A stretch of DNA of 64,000 nt from Anisus vortex (GCA_949126835.1 OX421500.1:19381167-19445166); one strand, 5' to 3'. Positions 9,901-22,345 are shown, counted from the first letter of the stretch. The notes: generated by a model from the sequence alone, not told the origin. A program made the numbers and translations.

Positions 9901-12859
9901 ACTACAACACCTAAACCTACAACAACTACTACAACTACAACAACACCTAAACCTACAACAACTTTAAAAACAACAAGTAATTATTTTGCCATTTCTTACT
10001 ATTTTAGTGCATTTATTTGAAGTATTTTTTCATTTATCATATCGAAATATGTGTGATGTGATACTATACACAACTCACTTTATGTTTCATTAGAAAGCTT
10101 ACGCGAATACAGTACAAAGAGCATAACTTTATTTCTAAGAATATTAAATTAATTTGTATTTGTAGCCACAACTTTGCCTCCACCGCCGAAAGTCATCCCA
10201 TGTCACAACGCCACCAAAGCCGATATCATTCTTCTCATTGACGCCTCTACAAGCATAGGCCCAGACAACTGGCAGAAGCAGGTCAAATTTGCTGCCGAAG
10301 TGGTTCAAGCATTCACCGTTAGTCCCAAAGACGTGCTGTTTGGTGCTCTCATATTCAACCGTGCTCCAACAAAAATATTTGATTTGAAAACCTTCACAAC
10401 TCAGTCATCTGTTTCTTCAGTACGCAAACAATGTTCTTCTCTTGTTATACCTAAACTTAGTAGGCTATATACTAATTTTTCATAGTAAAATAGCAATATT
10501 ATAAAATTGTATGCAATGTGGAAGTCAAAAGTGCTCCGATGGATATTTGCAAGATAGAATATATATACTGGGTAATAACCAACAAAATTACTACTTTATA
10601 GAATTTGGGCTAATTCAAAAATTTGTTTCATTGTGGTTTTAATATTATTATTTGGTTTTCACGGGATATCACCCAAGAAAAATCTTTCATGGTAATCACA
10701 AATCTATAGCTAGCTTGATGGGAATGGGATGCTCTACATAATTCTTTAAGAATACCAAATCGTATGAAACTTATTATCTCATCGTTTGGTAACAAAATAT
10801 CACCACTACATCAAAATGTAATGCAGCATAGTCATAATAGCAAAATATTGTAATACTGCTCATTGTTCGAAAAAAAAACACAAACATAATTTGCAATGAT
10901 TTAGTCGGACGCATGATACTGATTCCAACAACTGCAAAAACTTAAAGTTTAACTTTTATATCAGTCTTGTTAAGCTATTTCTTATGTAACTAACATAAAT
11001 TCGTGAGACTGGGTTAAACTATTTCTTATGTAAATAACATAAATTCCTGAGACTGGGTTAAACTATTCCCTATTTCTTATGTAAATAACATAAATTCGTG
11101 AGACTGGTTTAAATAACATAAATAACATAAATTCGTGAGACTGGTTTAAATAACATACATTCCTGAGACTGGTTGAAACTATTGAATAAAATTGACAATT
11201 TGTTTTGTATTTTATGTCTATAGTCTCTGCTAGCCATTCCCTACCCAAACAACAGCGGCACTAATACACACCTTGGCTTATTAGAGATAAGGATTAACCA
11301 ACTGTTTAGCACAGCGTCAGGTGGCAGAGTGGACGCCAGAGATATGCTCATCGTGATGACCGATGGTCAGTCTAACAATCCTGAACAAAGTAGGTTCGTT
11401 TTTTAAGTGAGCTGGAAATGATCCTTTAAAAGATTTTCTGTTTAAGAGAATTAAAAAAAGTTAGTTTTATTTTCTAGAACAGAGCAATGTTTGATGTAGA
11501 AATGAAATAGTTGTATTCATTTATTGAGTACAGATGATTGAAGTTTAGTTGTATTCACTAATCAAATTATAAAACAATATTACTAAAAAATATTACTATT
11601 GTAATATGCTTTCATTGACCTATAAAATTATAGTTTCTAAAACACTGACTTGTAAATACATTTCAAATGAATATCACTTCCATTTTATCGTATAGGTTTC
11701 TTTGAACAATAAATGGTTCATTCATATTACAACTTTATATAGATTAGTGAAGAAGTATAAGATTGTAGTTTCCGGTTACTTCAGTAGGTACAAACTAATT
11801 TTTCTAGGACGCCCTAACCATTCTTGTATTATTTCGGTAGTTTTAATGCAGGAAATATATCAATACTAATCCATGGCAGTTTTTGACTAAGCAAGGTGTT
11901 ATAGCCATTTATAAGACATTAACAATTTGATTAACATAATAAGAACATTAATAATTAAAAACATATTACTTTAAAAACATGTATGTTGGCATTACAAATT
12001 GTATTTTGCTTTCTTCTTATGGTTTCATTTACTATTCTAAAGTGTATCTACACTTTTGAAACGTAATTAATTATATTTATGTTGAAATAAAATTAGTTAC
12101 AAGGTAGCCAATTTTGAATTTAATTTGAAATATATTTATCGAACTTGTTCAGCTAAAATTGAAGCCAAACTACTGCGAGACACTGGAGTGACCATCATAA
12201 GTGTTGGTATTGGTGTGACCAACACTAATGAACTAACTGCTATGGCCAGTAAACCAGAGTTCGTCTTCACCACTGGAGGCTATGAAATGTTGGACTACAT
12301 TAAGAGAGACTTAGTGAAACTCACTTGTGATAGTAAGAGGAACTTTTCCATTTCTAATCAAAGCAATGAATGATTTAATCTCTTAGGTGTATCATTTCTA
12401 TATTATGTTCAATTGTGAATTAGCAATCCCAAATCCAACATTTTACATCCATTCTGAAGAAGTTGATCTGAGAATATGTTTATGTTTTACAAAAATAGTA
12501 TATATGACTTAAAATCTACCCCATGTATAAAATGGGTGTATTTAACATATTTTGTATATATTTAAGTTGCATAAGTTAAAAGAAAATATTCTAAATCATG
12601 TTATTGTCATCCAACTTTGTTTAAATGAAATATATTATATATTTTGGTAGGCACTAGAAATAAAATGTAAACATACTTCTAGGTATAGGTTTAAGGTCTT
12701 AAAACATTTAATACTTCACTTTATACTTTAGCCTAGATAGGAAGTAACGCTTTCATCATTAATGTAAAACTACTTTTAAAATATAAAATTTATATTTAAA
12801 CGTCAATTTAGTATCTAAGTTTGATTTAAATGTTAACTGTATTTTTTTCAGCTGTTTAA
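3909..12859 (+). CDS. Secreted two-vWA-domain protein with acidic SG repeats and Thr-rich linker (gene A)
   Basis: Sixteen coding exons: 3909-3975, 4461-4850, 5044-5064, 5390-5619, 6797-6959, 7141-7323, 7470-7499, 7673-7693, 8125-8145, 8627-8647, 9186-9209, 9512-9976, 10166-10419, 11224-11389, 12153-12332, 12852-12859. All introns are GT-AG, phases agree, and the sum is 2244 nt (747 aa plus stop). Order: signal peptide (residues 1 to about 19), acidic Ser/Gly/Glu/Asp repeats (about 30-75), a module ending LLCAVDGHLTPC (to 152), vWA-1 (about 165-351), short Pro/Tyr-rich microexon linker (352-390), Thr-rich mucin-like linker (391-545), vWA-2 (546-745). Both vWA domains keep MIDAS residues (DSSGS with GTTYTD and LTDGQS; DASTS with SGTNT and MTDGQS) and are flanked by cysteines (FRC and KTC; IPC and LTC). 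vWA proteins of the matrilin/collagen VI type bind matrix ligands through a divalent metal; that role here is inference. Exact ends and microexon use need RNA data. Confidence 0.85.
4508..4591 (+). repeat. Coding 21-bp tandem repeat (SGEDSNA x4)
   Basis: Four head-to-tail 21-bp units inside exon 2 of gene A encode SGEDSNA three times and SGEDSQP once, followed by a looser Ser/Asp/Asn tract. The length keeps the frame, so copy number could vary between individuals without breaking the protein. Acidic residues around Ser-Gly resemble glycosaminoglycan attachment sites (inference). Confidence 0.9.
5653..5896. mobile_element. Mariner-type MITE, copy 1 (in gene A intron)
   Basis: The left end GACTATAATAAGATGGACC is matched in inverse by CCCATCTTATTATA on the right. 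The same ends and internal blocks recur at 6276-6565. Lies in the intron between exons 4 and 5 of gene A. No coding capacity. The right boundary is approximate. Confidence 0.7.
6276..6565. mobile_element. Mariner-type MITE, copy 2 (in gene A intron)
   Basis: A 290-bp element with inverted ends GACTATAATA... and ...TATTATAGTC, both flanked by TA, which fits the TA target duplication of Tc1/mariner elements. It shares ends and internal sequence with the copy at 5653-5896. No open frame. Confidence 0.75.
7673..9209 (+). other. Microexon array of gene A (EPQY microexons)
   Basis: Four microexons, all phase 1-1: 7673-7693 (ATAGNAQ), 8125-8145 (EVEPQYY), 8627-8647 (EQEPQYN) and 9186-9209 (EYEPQYYQ). 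The next large exon opens with EYEPVVN. The three EPQY exons are clearly duplicates of each other. Two further exon-like pieces in the series, at 8960-8984 and 9062-9074, have acceptor and donor sites but lost the frame. Confidence 0.8.
9427..9508 (+). repeat. Short tandem repeat before the Thr-rich exon
   Basis: About three copies of a roughly 26-bp unit containing TTGGACATAGC run up to the acceptor of the exon that starts at 9512. The first copy is diverged. Intronic, noncoding. Confidence 0.75.
9512..9976 (+). other. Thr-rich mucin-like exon of gene A
   Basis: A 465-nt phase 1-1 exon encoding 155 residues, mostly Thr broken by PKP blocks (TTTTTPKPTT type). Such tracts are usually densely O-glycosylated and form stiff spacers; here it separates the two vWA domains. 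The long Val-rich frame on the opposite strand is only its shadow. The low-complexity codons make length variation likely. Confidence 0.9.
10975..11185 (+). repeat. Degenerate minisatellite in gene A intron
   Basis: Several irregular copies of a unit containing AACATAAATTCGTGAGACTGG, with or without TTAAACTATTTCTTATGTAA between them. Lies in the intron between the first two exons of vWA-2, ending just before exon 11224-11389. Confidence 0.75.
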
Positions 12860-13582
12860 ACTGGTATAAGAACTGGTTCAAGTATTTCAACAAGTGTTAA
12901 TTTAATCAATAGGGAAATTAAACATATAAAACATGCTTGTTTTTGTTTTGTTATTTAATGGTGTTTGTCTTTTTTTTTTTTTGATCTTCTAGATTATCTT
13001 TCATTATTTAAAACTTTTATTATAAAACAAAAAAAAAATTTATAACATATTTACATTAAAACATATACACAAAAAGTCTAACGTATTTCTTTAATTTAAA
13101 ATATATAATGCAAATTGCGAAACCTTGACACATCAGGAGGAAAAAATGATAAAAGCGAAACAATACAATATAGACAGCATTAAACTATTAATAAAAAATA
13201 CAACACTACAGAGTTTTGTTTTTCTTCAAAAACTTATCTAGGCTTTTCTACAATTTTTTAAAGTGGTATCTCTGATTACAATAGTCATATAAACATAATA
13301 ATACTTTGAAACAAAAAAAAACCTTCTTATTGTTTATATAAATTACCGGAATCCTTTTTACGCGAATGTGTTACCTAAAAAGACAAGGAAAGTCAACAAC
13401 TTGACTCAACAAAAGCTGGGTTTTTTCAAAATGCAAATGTTTGCTCAATCCAATATAAGCGTATAGATGACGCAATAATCATCTGTAAAGAAGGCAAATC
13501 TGTAACATATAACTAAATGTGTATATTTACTTCTCTAGAATTAGTGCATTATATGTTATCGTTGACTAGACAGTCATTGAAC
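12860..13582. other. Gene A 3' UTR and intergenic DNA
   Basis: The gene A stop TAA is at 12857-12859; an ATTAAA-like signal follows about 60 bp later, in a run of A/T. No further gene was seen. Confidence 0.45.

Positions 13583-13643
<61 letters not shown>
13583..13643. repeat. (TA)n microsatellite
   Basis: About 30 TA units with one TTTA interruption. The Tyr/Ile-alternating frame across it is an artefact. Confidence 0.95.
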
Positions 13644-13645
<2 letters not shown>

Positions 13646-13889
13646 ATCTACTATTCAACGTTTTATTCCGCTAAAGTTAAAAGATCTGCAGAAAAAACCA
13701 TTAGTCCTATAAAAAATGTTTGACATTAATAGTGGCAGTGAGTGTGAAATTGACATCGTAGTTATAAATCGAGGGACACCCGGACACAACTAACTGTAAT
13801 GGGTTGACCGGACTTAGTGACCTGATAGCTCTGTGTTATTGTGGCAGTGTCTGGCTGGACATAGTGAGTTGTGTTCATGAATTTCTAGA

Positions 13890-14245
13890 ATTTAATAAAT
13901 GCATGAGAATAATCCTTCGAATCTCCTACCTAGAACATAGGACTAATGCGTATGGCTGTGACAGAATCAAGAAACCATTTTGGCAACAATGAAGATGTGC
14001 AAGGTGACATGGTTCGGTCATGTGGTGCACATAATAACACGGTAAAAACCATCCTCCAAGACTTTGTAGAAGGTAGACGTCGGAGAGGCCGACATCAGAA
14101 ATGTTGGTTCGACAATATAAAAGATTGAACAAAGCTGCAAATGACTGAAATATTTACAGCCACTCAAGATAGACAAAAATGGAGATATATATGACAGGTG
14201 TCGATTCGCTCCCCCAACGACCACAAAGTTCAAGGATTGATGATG
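13890..14245 (+). mobile_element. 5'-truncated LINE tail, family 1
   Basis: Reads VKTILQDFVEGRRRRGR, then CWFDNIKD, with a frameshift between the flanking blocks and later ATQDRQKWRY. This is the C-terminal tail of a non-LTR retrotransposon polyprotein. It ends at a short GATGATGAT run typical of LINE 3' ends. A sister copy lies inverted at 28683-29020. Confidence 0.75.
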
Positions 14246-16404
14246 ATGATTCATTGCAATCAAAATTTACGGGGCAATAGCACAAAACATGACCGCTCGG
14301 CCATCTTGTCCCTCGTTTGGGAATGGGAGAAGGGAAATCAGGCAATAAATTCAAATATTTATGATTTTGTACAATAACAAACCTTGACATTTTTTTTATT
14401 TTGGAAAACTACCATTAACGCCAATTTAATAAAATCAATTATAACAGTCATAATTATACAACCTTTAAATAATACCAAAAGTAAAAATCCAGCTACAACA
14501 TCCCTAAATAGTTACTATTACAACTTATTCGCCACGACAACTAGCCCCACACGCCCCTACCGTCACTTACATATACGCAAATAAACATACTTTACTTCCT
14601 TCAACTCACAATAATAACCCCCTATATCATCACCTATACTCCACACTCACACACACTCCAACAGACATTCGACTCTTGCATATACTTAGTGTTTAAACAG
14701 CTTTTAACTTAAGCATTTCCATTAACTATTCAGAAAATAAATATTGTTATATACTATTTCAAACTCGTAATATTAAGCTTTAGAAAGAGCGTCTATAAAA
14801 TAAATATTAGATCGCTTTCGACTACTTCTTAATAGTCTCTGTGTAATTAGTTAAGTTTGAAATGACATACGTTTTTTTCATGGGGTCACTATCAATAGTC
14901 AAGTTCAAGAAATAGGACTTATATTGCAAAATGGCCCATTTTGTCACTTTTAAAGAATAGGCGTGCAACAGGCTGCCCGCAGGCCACAAAACGGTATGCC
15001 AAGCCATTTACTGTAGCCTCGAAATAGCTTCTAACTACTTGCCTAATTGATTCATGGTTTTAATAATGTAAATATATGTTGCGAACGTCTGGCCATTTTG
15101 TTGTATGAAATTCCATGAATGTCCCAAAAACGAAAAAAGTTGTACACCTCGTGTTTGTTATAGTTGTAAACAACTGACTTCTAAAATTTACTTTGGTTTT
15201 CCTACTCTACCTTATAAACGTTCTCCCGAAACAAGCAACTAATTAATTACCTTAAGCTTAGATATTGATTACATCAGCGACCTGCAATTTGATTAGCTAA
15301 GCCGTGTAGTTAATTAACTTTATCTTTTGTTTGGCGAAAAACATTTAGATCTGTTTTCAACTGCTCGTTTGAGCCAGGAAAAGAAAACTATTTTTTAGCT
15401 TCTATAGGCCTAATGGTGTCACCTTTAATAATTTCATTTGACTTATAAAGAAATTATTTCATGAAAGGTAATTTATCGGACTAGATTTTTCTTTCAGTTT
15501 TGCATTACATTTACATTAGGTATAAACAAATAATTTCTTAATAAAATTAACAAAAGAAAAAAACTGGAAAAAATGTCATTAATTAGATTTTGCACATTTT
15601 AGTATAACAGTTGGCCATCGAGCTGCCACACTTATAGTAGTACATTTTATACACGTCATTATGTTGAAAAGATTTAATTCCTCTTAAAATAAAACAAAAT
15701 TGATTAAAGCATAACACAAATTCTTTATAAATACAATATACCAAAAATTCTGTAACTTGTAATGGTGTATATAATAATTCACATAGCCTACATTTAACGG
15801 ACTCTAGCCTTTTAAGAAGACTGTCAGCTCTGGTACTATTTTAGAGTGTTATTTACTAAACGAGCTTTTCTGCTCCTACCATAATGAGAAGCAAAGAGCT
15901 TATCTTCCAATGCTAATAAGTGTACCAGAATTTTCTGTTCTAGTAAAGAAGCCATTTAATAAAGTGTATGTCTTATCTTATAATTAATGACATTGTACTA
16001 TGTACAAATATAATTTTACGCAATTAGTAAATTAATTTGATGGTTTCTTTTTTTAGGTTTATTTGTGCCCATCACCATAAATGTAGCATTACTAGAGCTT
16101 TTTAGATTTCTGTAATTTAATTCATTTTATTTGTAAATATCCAAAACATTGTGGTTATTTTAGCATGAGTATGCATGTGCTGGATTTAATTATTGATAAT
16201 ATCAATACCATATATTATGTGGTTTTATTTTCTAGATAGTTATTGTTATAAATGTATTTTGGAGATTTCCTCGTAGGATGTGAAGTATTCATCAGAACTT
16301 CACCATTAGTATACAAATAGAATAAATGTTTAGTTAGCGTATATAGAATATTTTACATATGAGCACAATATGTTAATACCAGTTGGTTTTTTGCTGTTTA
16401 TTTC
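14246..16404. other. Intergenic DNA between genes A and B
   Basis: AT-rich with no convincing exon. The gene B promoter and any noncoding first exon must lie here, because the start exon begins immediately after an acceptor (TTTCAG at 16401-16406). I could not pick a TATA box with confidence. Confidence 0.4.
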
Positions 16405-16407
16405 AGG

Positions 16408-19400
16408 ATGAATATTCTTACAGTGTGGATTGCACTGTCTTTGACTGCTTCTAGTTATTTTGCAGGTATTTAGTGTCCTTTTAAAATTAAAGTTATGGCG
16501 AATAATTATATATTGTATATTGTGAAATATCTAAAGCAATGAATGTCACTAATTAGGGCTAGATCTATATACGGTTCAAGAATGGTACTGAATTCGATTT
16601 ACTGATAAAATTTACAATTACAATTACCTGGTTTGATTAAGAATTCGTTATGTGAAGCCTAGTATTTTATTCTCAACTATATAAAATTGTATTTAAAACG
16701 CCTAAAATGAATTAGACTAATAAATATAATTATTGTCTAAGTTTTAGATGGAATTTAGAGCTGGGCTAACTCTATAATCTATAAGTTTGGTTTTGATAAA
16801 AGTATTACCTATACTAGTGGTTGTCTAATAATGTGTTTCTTCATAAGCATTCTCTAACGATCGGTCGTCACACTCATGCTCATTTAAATAAAACAATAAA
16901 TTTTTTTTAAATAGTAGGCCAAACTAATCCAAATGTACTAGTAGGAATAAATACCTTCACAATTATTATAAAAAATACTAGAATATTTGGGAATCAAAAA
17001 TCATGTACACACAAGGAAAAAGATTGAGTGAATCGGGGAGGCTGGCAGGTTCTGCGGTTAGTACACCGGGCTGTCAACGAAACGACCTGGGTTCTAGCCC
17101 TGAGCCGACCAATTCCTGCCACCTGTCTGTAAACATAAGATTCTGTTAACCAGACACAATCGTTCCCCCTCCCTCATTCCCCCAACAATCGTTCACCATT
17201 CAGCCGTTTAGTTCAATGTTTTAGCTACAAAGATCATTAATACAAACAAGTTAGCTATACGAATCAGCTGTCAGAGCGTTTAGTCGGCAAAATATTATAT
17301 GATCGATTTGTAATGTGTACGTTTTAAGCAAACACAACTTCCTAGGGCAGTATAATTAAATCACGTTTAAAACTAAAATGTTTCCGTTTCTTCTCAGATA
17401 AAAATGTTCCAAAACAGAAACTCTGGATGAAAGACGGTATTGTAAAGTTTCGGCTAAGTATATTTAGTATTTAAAAACTTTGTTTATTCATCTACTATAT
17501 TACAACGCTTCCCAAGTGGCATTCTGGTATGGAATGGGTTGCCTGAACAAACCAGGAAAACCAGTAACTTAACATCATTAATACAAATTTAAGATTAGAC
17601 ACGAACCACGCATGAGCCTAGGACGCAATAATCTTCTTTATAGAAGAAGCGTCTGTAATGTATAAGATGTCCATTTATACGTTCCTTAGGCTGTGATGCA
17701 TTTGCTGACATCGTCCTCATTGTCGACTCTTCCAACAACTCTGTCGACGACAACACAAATTACAAGAAAATTCTAACCTTCAGCGCTGACCTATCAGATA
17801 CGTTTAAGCTTGGCAACAACTTCTCACAGGTAGCAGCCGTTGTCTATAGCAACGAGACAAGGAAAGAAATTGATTTTAACGAGATAACTGACCATGACAA
17901 ATTAAGACAAGTAAGATTCTTGGGGTTATTTGTTTGCCAGCTGTATATAACAAATTCATGGATAGGTACAGCTTCAATAGTATGCGGACGAGAAAACAGA
18001 GCAGTAAAGAATATGAAAGCTCAAAATCTGTCACAACCCAACTATGTAGGTTGCTAGATCTGCAGCAAGTCTGTCTCCCTTGGATATAACTTTATAGTCA
18101 CAGCAAAATGTTCCGAGCTGCTGTAAATCCACCCCAAGTGTGCAGAACAATGCAATCTTCTATTGGGACAAGAAAGTAAATGAATATTACAAATTAATAT
18201 ATATATAAATGTTTACTGCTGTGAAGCCCGTGGCCGAGTGGCAGCGCATACTGGGTTCAAATCCTGGTAAAGAGTAAGATTTTTCCCCGCGTCTGGAGCA
18301 TGTTTTTTAGTCTACCCAACTCTGATTGGGAAGCTGACATTTAATTGGGGAAAAGTAAGAGCCATATTGTGCTGGGTATATAATTCCCTAGTAAGCCCGT
18401 GCTACAGAGAAGGTTAACGCTGCTACTCTAGACCTATGGATAAATTTGGCGGGATGAATTTTATTTTAAATTAATTAATTACCTTTACATATAGCAGATT
18501 ATTTTCTTATACTAACGTGTTACCTTCTTATTTTTACCAGCATTGATTTTACATTTTAGTCTTGTTTTACAAGGATTACTATTAAAGTACACTGTATTAG
18601 AACTTGTGTTTACAGGCGATATTGCAAATGACTTTACTTGAAGCTACAGATTTAGCCAAACCCTATCATGGCCTGGATCTTATTGAGAATATGTTTAGCA
18701 TAGATCTGGGCGGACGATACAATGCTGGGAAAATCGCTGTTTTTATCATGGGCAAAGTGTCAGACATTCCAGACTATAGTAAGTGAAAACAAGTTAAAAC
18801 TGTCTTTTTTCCCCTTTAATTGTCATGTTCAATGAATTTGTTAAAAATGTAAAACTAATTTCAATATAGCAGTTTAATAAATCTAAAACACATAAACATC
18901 AAATTTTTCATGGGAAATTATTATGTTTTTTAATACAAATGTTTACATGTTTTTCTGGGCTTAGTTTTAAGAAAGCCATCAATATCATAAAATAAAATTT
19001 GTATGTTTAAAATAAAAACTTTGAATAAAATAAATGGAAAATGTAATTCAGAGATAGAACATGCATGTTTTTATATTATTTTTTTTTCAAACAGTTTATT
19101 CAGCATTGTTTAAAATGGCATGATTTCTTTTATTAATGTGTGTAACCTTTCAAACTATATCGTTGGAACAACGGGACACCACATTTAACATATTAACAGA
19201 CATCTTCCCACTCTTACATCTTTTCTATATTCATGTATATCTATTCCTTCAAGCTGTCTTCCTTTTTATTTTTTTCGTCTGAGTCACTCCTAGTAATATA
19301 TCCCTGATCGATTTGCTCGCTGATCTTGTGGTTATTTTGCACTTCATTACTTTTATCTTATTTATCTTATCTTATTTGCATGCTTGGTTAAGCACATCTT

Positions 19401-20512
19401 TCTAAGCACATCTTAGCATAAAGATTAAATCCGAGTTCTTAATTGTATGTTTAAATGCGCTCTGAGCTTACATTATGTTTCTTGGCAGTGATATACATAT
19501 ATTGCTATTATTATTATTATTTTATAAATCTAACGTACTCAGTATCTCTTACAAAACGATGTTTGCGTTATAACAGTTTCTATGTCTCACAGATTGAAAG
19601 TGGATGGTTCTCAATGTTAGAACAATATAACTATATTACTGTTTTCCTTCATACAGCTCAAAACTCTGCCAAGAGACTGCAAGATCAAGGTGTTGCCGTG
19701 CTAGTGGTGGCCATCGGGAAATTCCTCTGGAACGAGCCGGTTGTGCTGGGCAGCAACAAGGAAGATGTATTTCTGGTGAACAGTTTAGATAACCTTTGGA
19801 ACGTCAAGGATAAAATTACATCTAGAATCTGCGAAGGTGAGATAAGGATAAAGAAAGTGGATTACTGAGGAAATAATAGATAAAACTGCAAATAGTTACC
19901 TTGAAGTTTCTTGCAGGTGTTTGCTACTTAATTATAGGCGTACATACATTTAATTAGGACAAAAAGTATTATTTATTAGAAAAATATATATAATAAACGT
20001 AAACTTAGGAGATGACTATTAGCTATCGAACTAAAATGCGATACGAAATAGATAAAGATAAATGTTACTTTAAAGGTGCAAACAGAAATGACAGCCAAAA
20101 CATAGCTAAAAAGACATACAACTTCAATTCAAAATGTACCCATTCTTTGTGTAAAGGTTACGTTCCCTTGACGCTAACAAATGTAGGCATAATAACAAAA
20201 ACTAAATTGAATTGTTTACATACTAATATATATTAAAGCTATGCTTTACATTTGTATTATGTGGCATAACGCTTCTATTTGGAAACTTTTTACATTCAGA
20301 ACATTTATTCTACTTTGAGCCAAAAATCTGTAAAATACAAGAATCTAATTAAATTTCTTTTTTGAAATATTTTACGCGTTTAAACTGTGTTCATTTACAA
20401 TTTTAAATAGGTTACATTTTCTACTGTAAACTATTGGAGGAATCTAGATTTTCCTTGGTGTTATTCATAAACTTGATATTTGTATGTTCAATTCTCTGCA
20501 GGTAAACTCTAG
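16408..20512 (+). CDS. Secreted single-vWA protein with degenerate MIDAS (gene B)
   Basis: Six coding exons: 16408-16465, 17398-17436, 17690-17910, 18616-18778, 19657-19836, 20502-20512; sum 672 nt (223 aa plus stop), all GT-AG, phases consistent. Residues 1 to about 19 form a signal peptide (MNILTVWIALSL...); a short basic linker follows; one vWA domain fills residues 33-220, flanked by GCD and RIC cysteines. The exon cassette matches genes A and C. The metal site is broken: DSSNN replaces DxSxS, the mid-domain Thr is not evident, and FIMGKVS replaces the TDG motif. The protein may be a non-metal-binding partner or decoy (inference). The last exon is uncertain: reading through the donor at 19837 ends at 19868, and another acceptor at 19915-19916 would add a different tail. 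Confidence 0.75.
17031..17150 (+). mobile_element. tRNA-derived SINE fragment, family 2
   Basis: GGTTAGTACACCGGGCTGTC followed by GGGTTCTAGCCCTGAG resembles the A and B boxes of a pol III promoter. A reverse-strand copy with the same blocks is at 27003-27120. Lies in gene B intron 1. The sequence is too diverged for a functional tRNA. Confidence 0.65.
18222..18455 (+). mobile_element. tRNA-derived SINE, family 1 (gene B intron)
   Basis: The head GTGGCCGAGTGGCAGCG is an A box and GGGTTCAAATCC a B box. The body holds CTACCCAACTCTGATTGGG and the tail AGGTTAACGCTGCT, blocks shared with the SINEs at 22346, 25528, 38215, 53534 and 63530. Confidence 0.8.
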
Positions 20513-21254
20513 TTAACATGATCAACAAAAACTACAGAATCAGAAATCAAGATTGTATCAAAACCTTTACTGTCTTTTTTCTTCTTTTTTTTTGTGTTCG
20601 TTATAATAAAAGGCGATATTATATACAAACTAGTGTGTGTTTTTATCTTGAAACGTACAGTGAATCATTTATGATACCCATGTAATTAAATAAATCGATT
20701 GTAAAATACCCTTGACATATACACTTACCTGAGTATATTAATAATTATTACAATCGCTACTTGGATAGTATTATAAAAATAACTACAAAAACCATACAGA
20801 TGATTTGCCTGTTTTAGACGAACTATTTAAAAAACGATGCCTTTGCAAACTGAAAAAAAAATACTTAGACATATCATGCATCCAGTTCACAACTACATCT
20901 GTGTCAAATCGACACGTAGTGGGCCGACTTCTGTCACTTAGAACTCTAACTGAAAGTATAAGTACTCGTTTGTTCGTTACTCTGCAAGACTGTATCAACG
21001 CTGATCCTTAACTATGAAGCATAATCAAGAGCCACAAGCTTGTGTTTAGCACATTTGAAGAGGACTAGTGCGTGCGTCAGTGTGTTGTATATGTTATTGT
21101 TGTTGTGCTTGTGTGTGGAATGTCTTTATTTATTGTTTCAATTGATGTTATGAATCAATCCGCATTTTAGTATTCTGGGCATCGATTTTGTCTTCTAAGA
21201 GTTAGATTTATTTTATGATGGGATGCTCATCTAGACAGACCAGACACGCACATA
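20513..21254. other. Intergenic DNA after gene B
   Basis: Probable gene B 3' UTR followed by AT-rich sequence. Frames on both strands at 20783-21011 have no recognisable content. Confidence 0.4.
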
Positions 21255-21255
21255 A

Positions 21256-21301
<46 letters not shown>
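21255..21301. repeat. (CA)n(TA)n microsatellite
   Basis: A compound dinucleotide run, CA units then TA units. Confidence 0.95.
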
Positions 21302-21304
<3 letters not shown>

Positions 21305-21620
21305 CACGACGACTTTGTTGTCTGTCTAGGATATTGTTCACTCTAGTCATAAACTCAAGCCACTCTCGTTGTTTGAACTTATGTACAATATTAACATTCA
21401 ACTTCGCAGGAAGCTAAGCAGAAAACAACAATAACAACCACACATTTTCTGTGTGCTTGATATAGATTTTGGTGCAGAAAATACTAACATAGATTTTCCC
21501 GAAGTTTTCCGAAAGCTGAGTAGAAAGTCGAAGAGACTACTAGAAAGCATAATATTTGTGTTCTACTTCACAACAAATAAATACATTCACAAATATTTTC
21601 TGCACCAAACCAACTACAGA
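21302..21620. mobile_element. Possible LTR or LTR fragment
   Basis: Starts TGTCACGACGACTTTG exactly at the end of the (TA)n run, as many Gypsy-type LTRs do, and contains AAATAAATACATTC near its end. An internal inverted pair (TTTTGGTGCAGAAAATA against AATATTTTCTGCACCAAA) spans 21470-21610. The right end and target duplication were not found. Confidence 0.3.
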
Positions 21621-21898
21621 TAAATAACTTTACATGAACGAGCAATACAATCTAACACTACAAAGAAATGGATGATATACATAGATAACAATATAAGTAT
21701 ATATATACATATGGTCAAATGTTGTCTAACGTTCAATTAAAAACCCTTTAAAGTTGTCTCTAACCAAACATGTCATAATTTGATGTGTTATACGTCACTG
21801 CATCCTTTTGCGTTCGAAATTACTAAGTCAGTCAAATCTAGATCTATCTATGTTTTAAAAATACAATATTCGTTTTAAATCATCACATATATAATAAC

Positions 21899-22252
21899 CA
21901 TCGGCGTATTTAGGCATGATCCACGTTTTCCATTGGACAGGGGACCCAACACAAAAGTGTTTCCAACATATCCCAAACATATTTTTTTTAGTGTCATCCT
22001 TATTCTAACGTTGAAAATTGAAAATGCGAAATAAATATCATTTATTCCCCTACAATTTTAAGAGCTGCTGTCCAACCAAGCTAAGCGCAACAGAAAATGT
22101 ATGATTTTACATAATGTAACATGAATTAACGGCACTTTTCTGAGGTAAGAGAGCTTAAAGGGCCTATGGGAGGCGGGAGAAAGGCCGCGAGGGACCTTAC
22201 ATAAATTTGGGAACAGGGCCCATACAATCCGAAATACGGCCCTGATAATAAC
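21899..22252. repeat. Interspersed repeat, copy 1 of 2
   Basis: Shares long blocks with 54540-54835: TTCCATTGGA-CAGGGG, CATTTATTCCCCTACAATTT, TCCAACCAAGCTAAGCGCAA and ACATAAATTTGGGAACAGGG. The order and orientation are the same. No coding capacity; the class is not determined. Confidence 0.7.
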
Positions 22253-22345
22253 TAAATACATAATTAAAACTTTGAATGTACACCGATTATTAATTTAAAA
22301 AAAAATTATTTGAGTCAAAGATATTCATAAATGTACAAGTAAGTA

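Noticed and set aside
18222..18300. tRNA gene suggested by A and B boxes
   Set aside because: No cloverleaf can be closed, and the same head is attached to a shared body in several copies, so it is a SINE. The same applies at 17031, 22346, 25528, 38400 and 53700.
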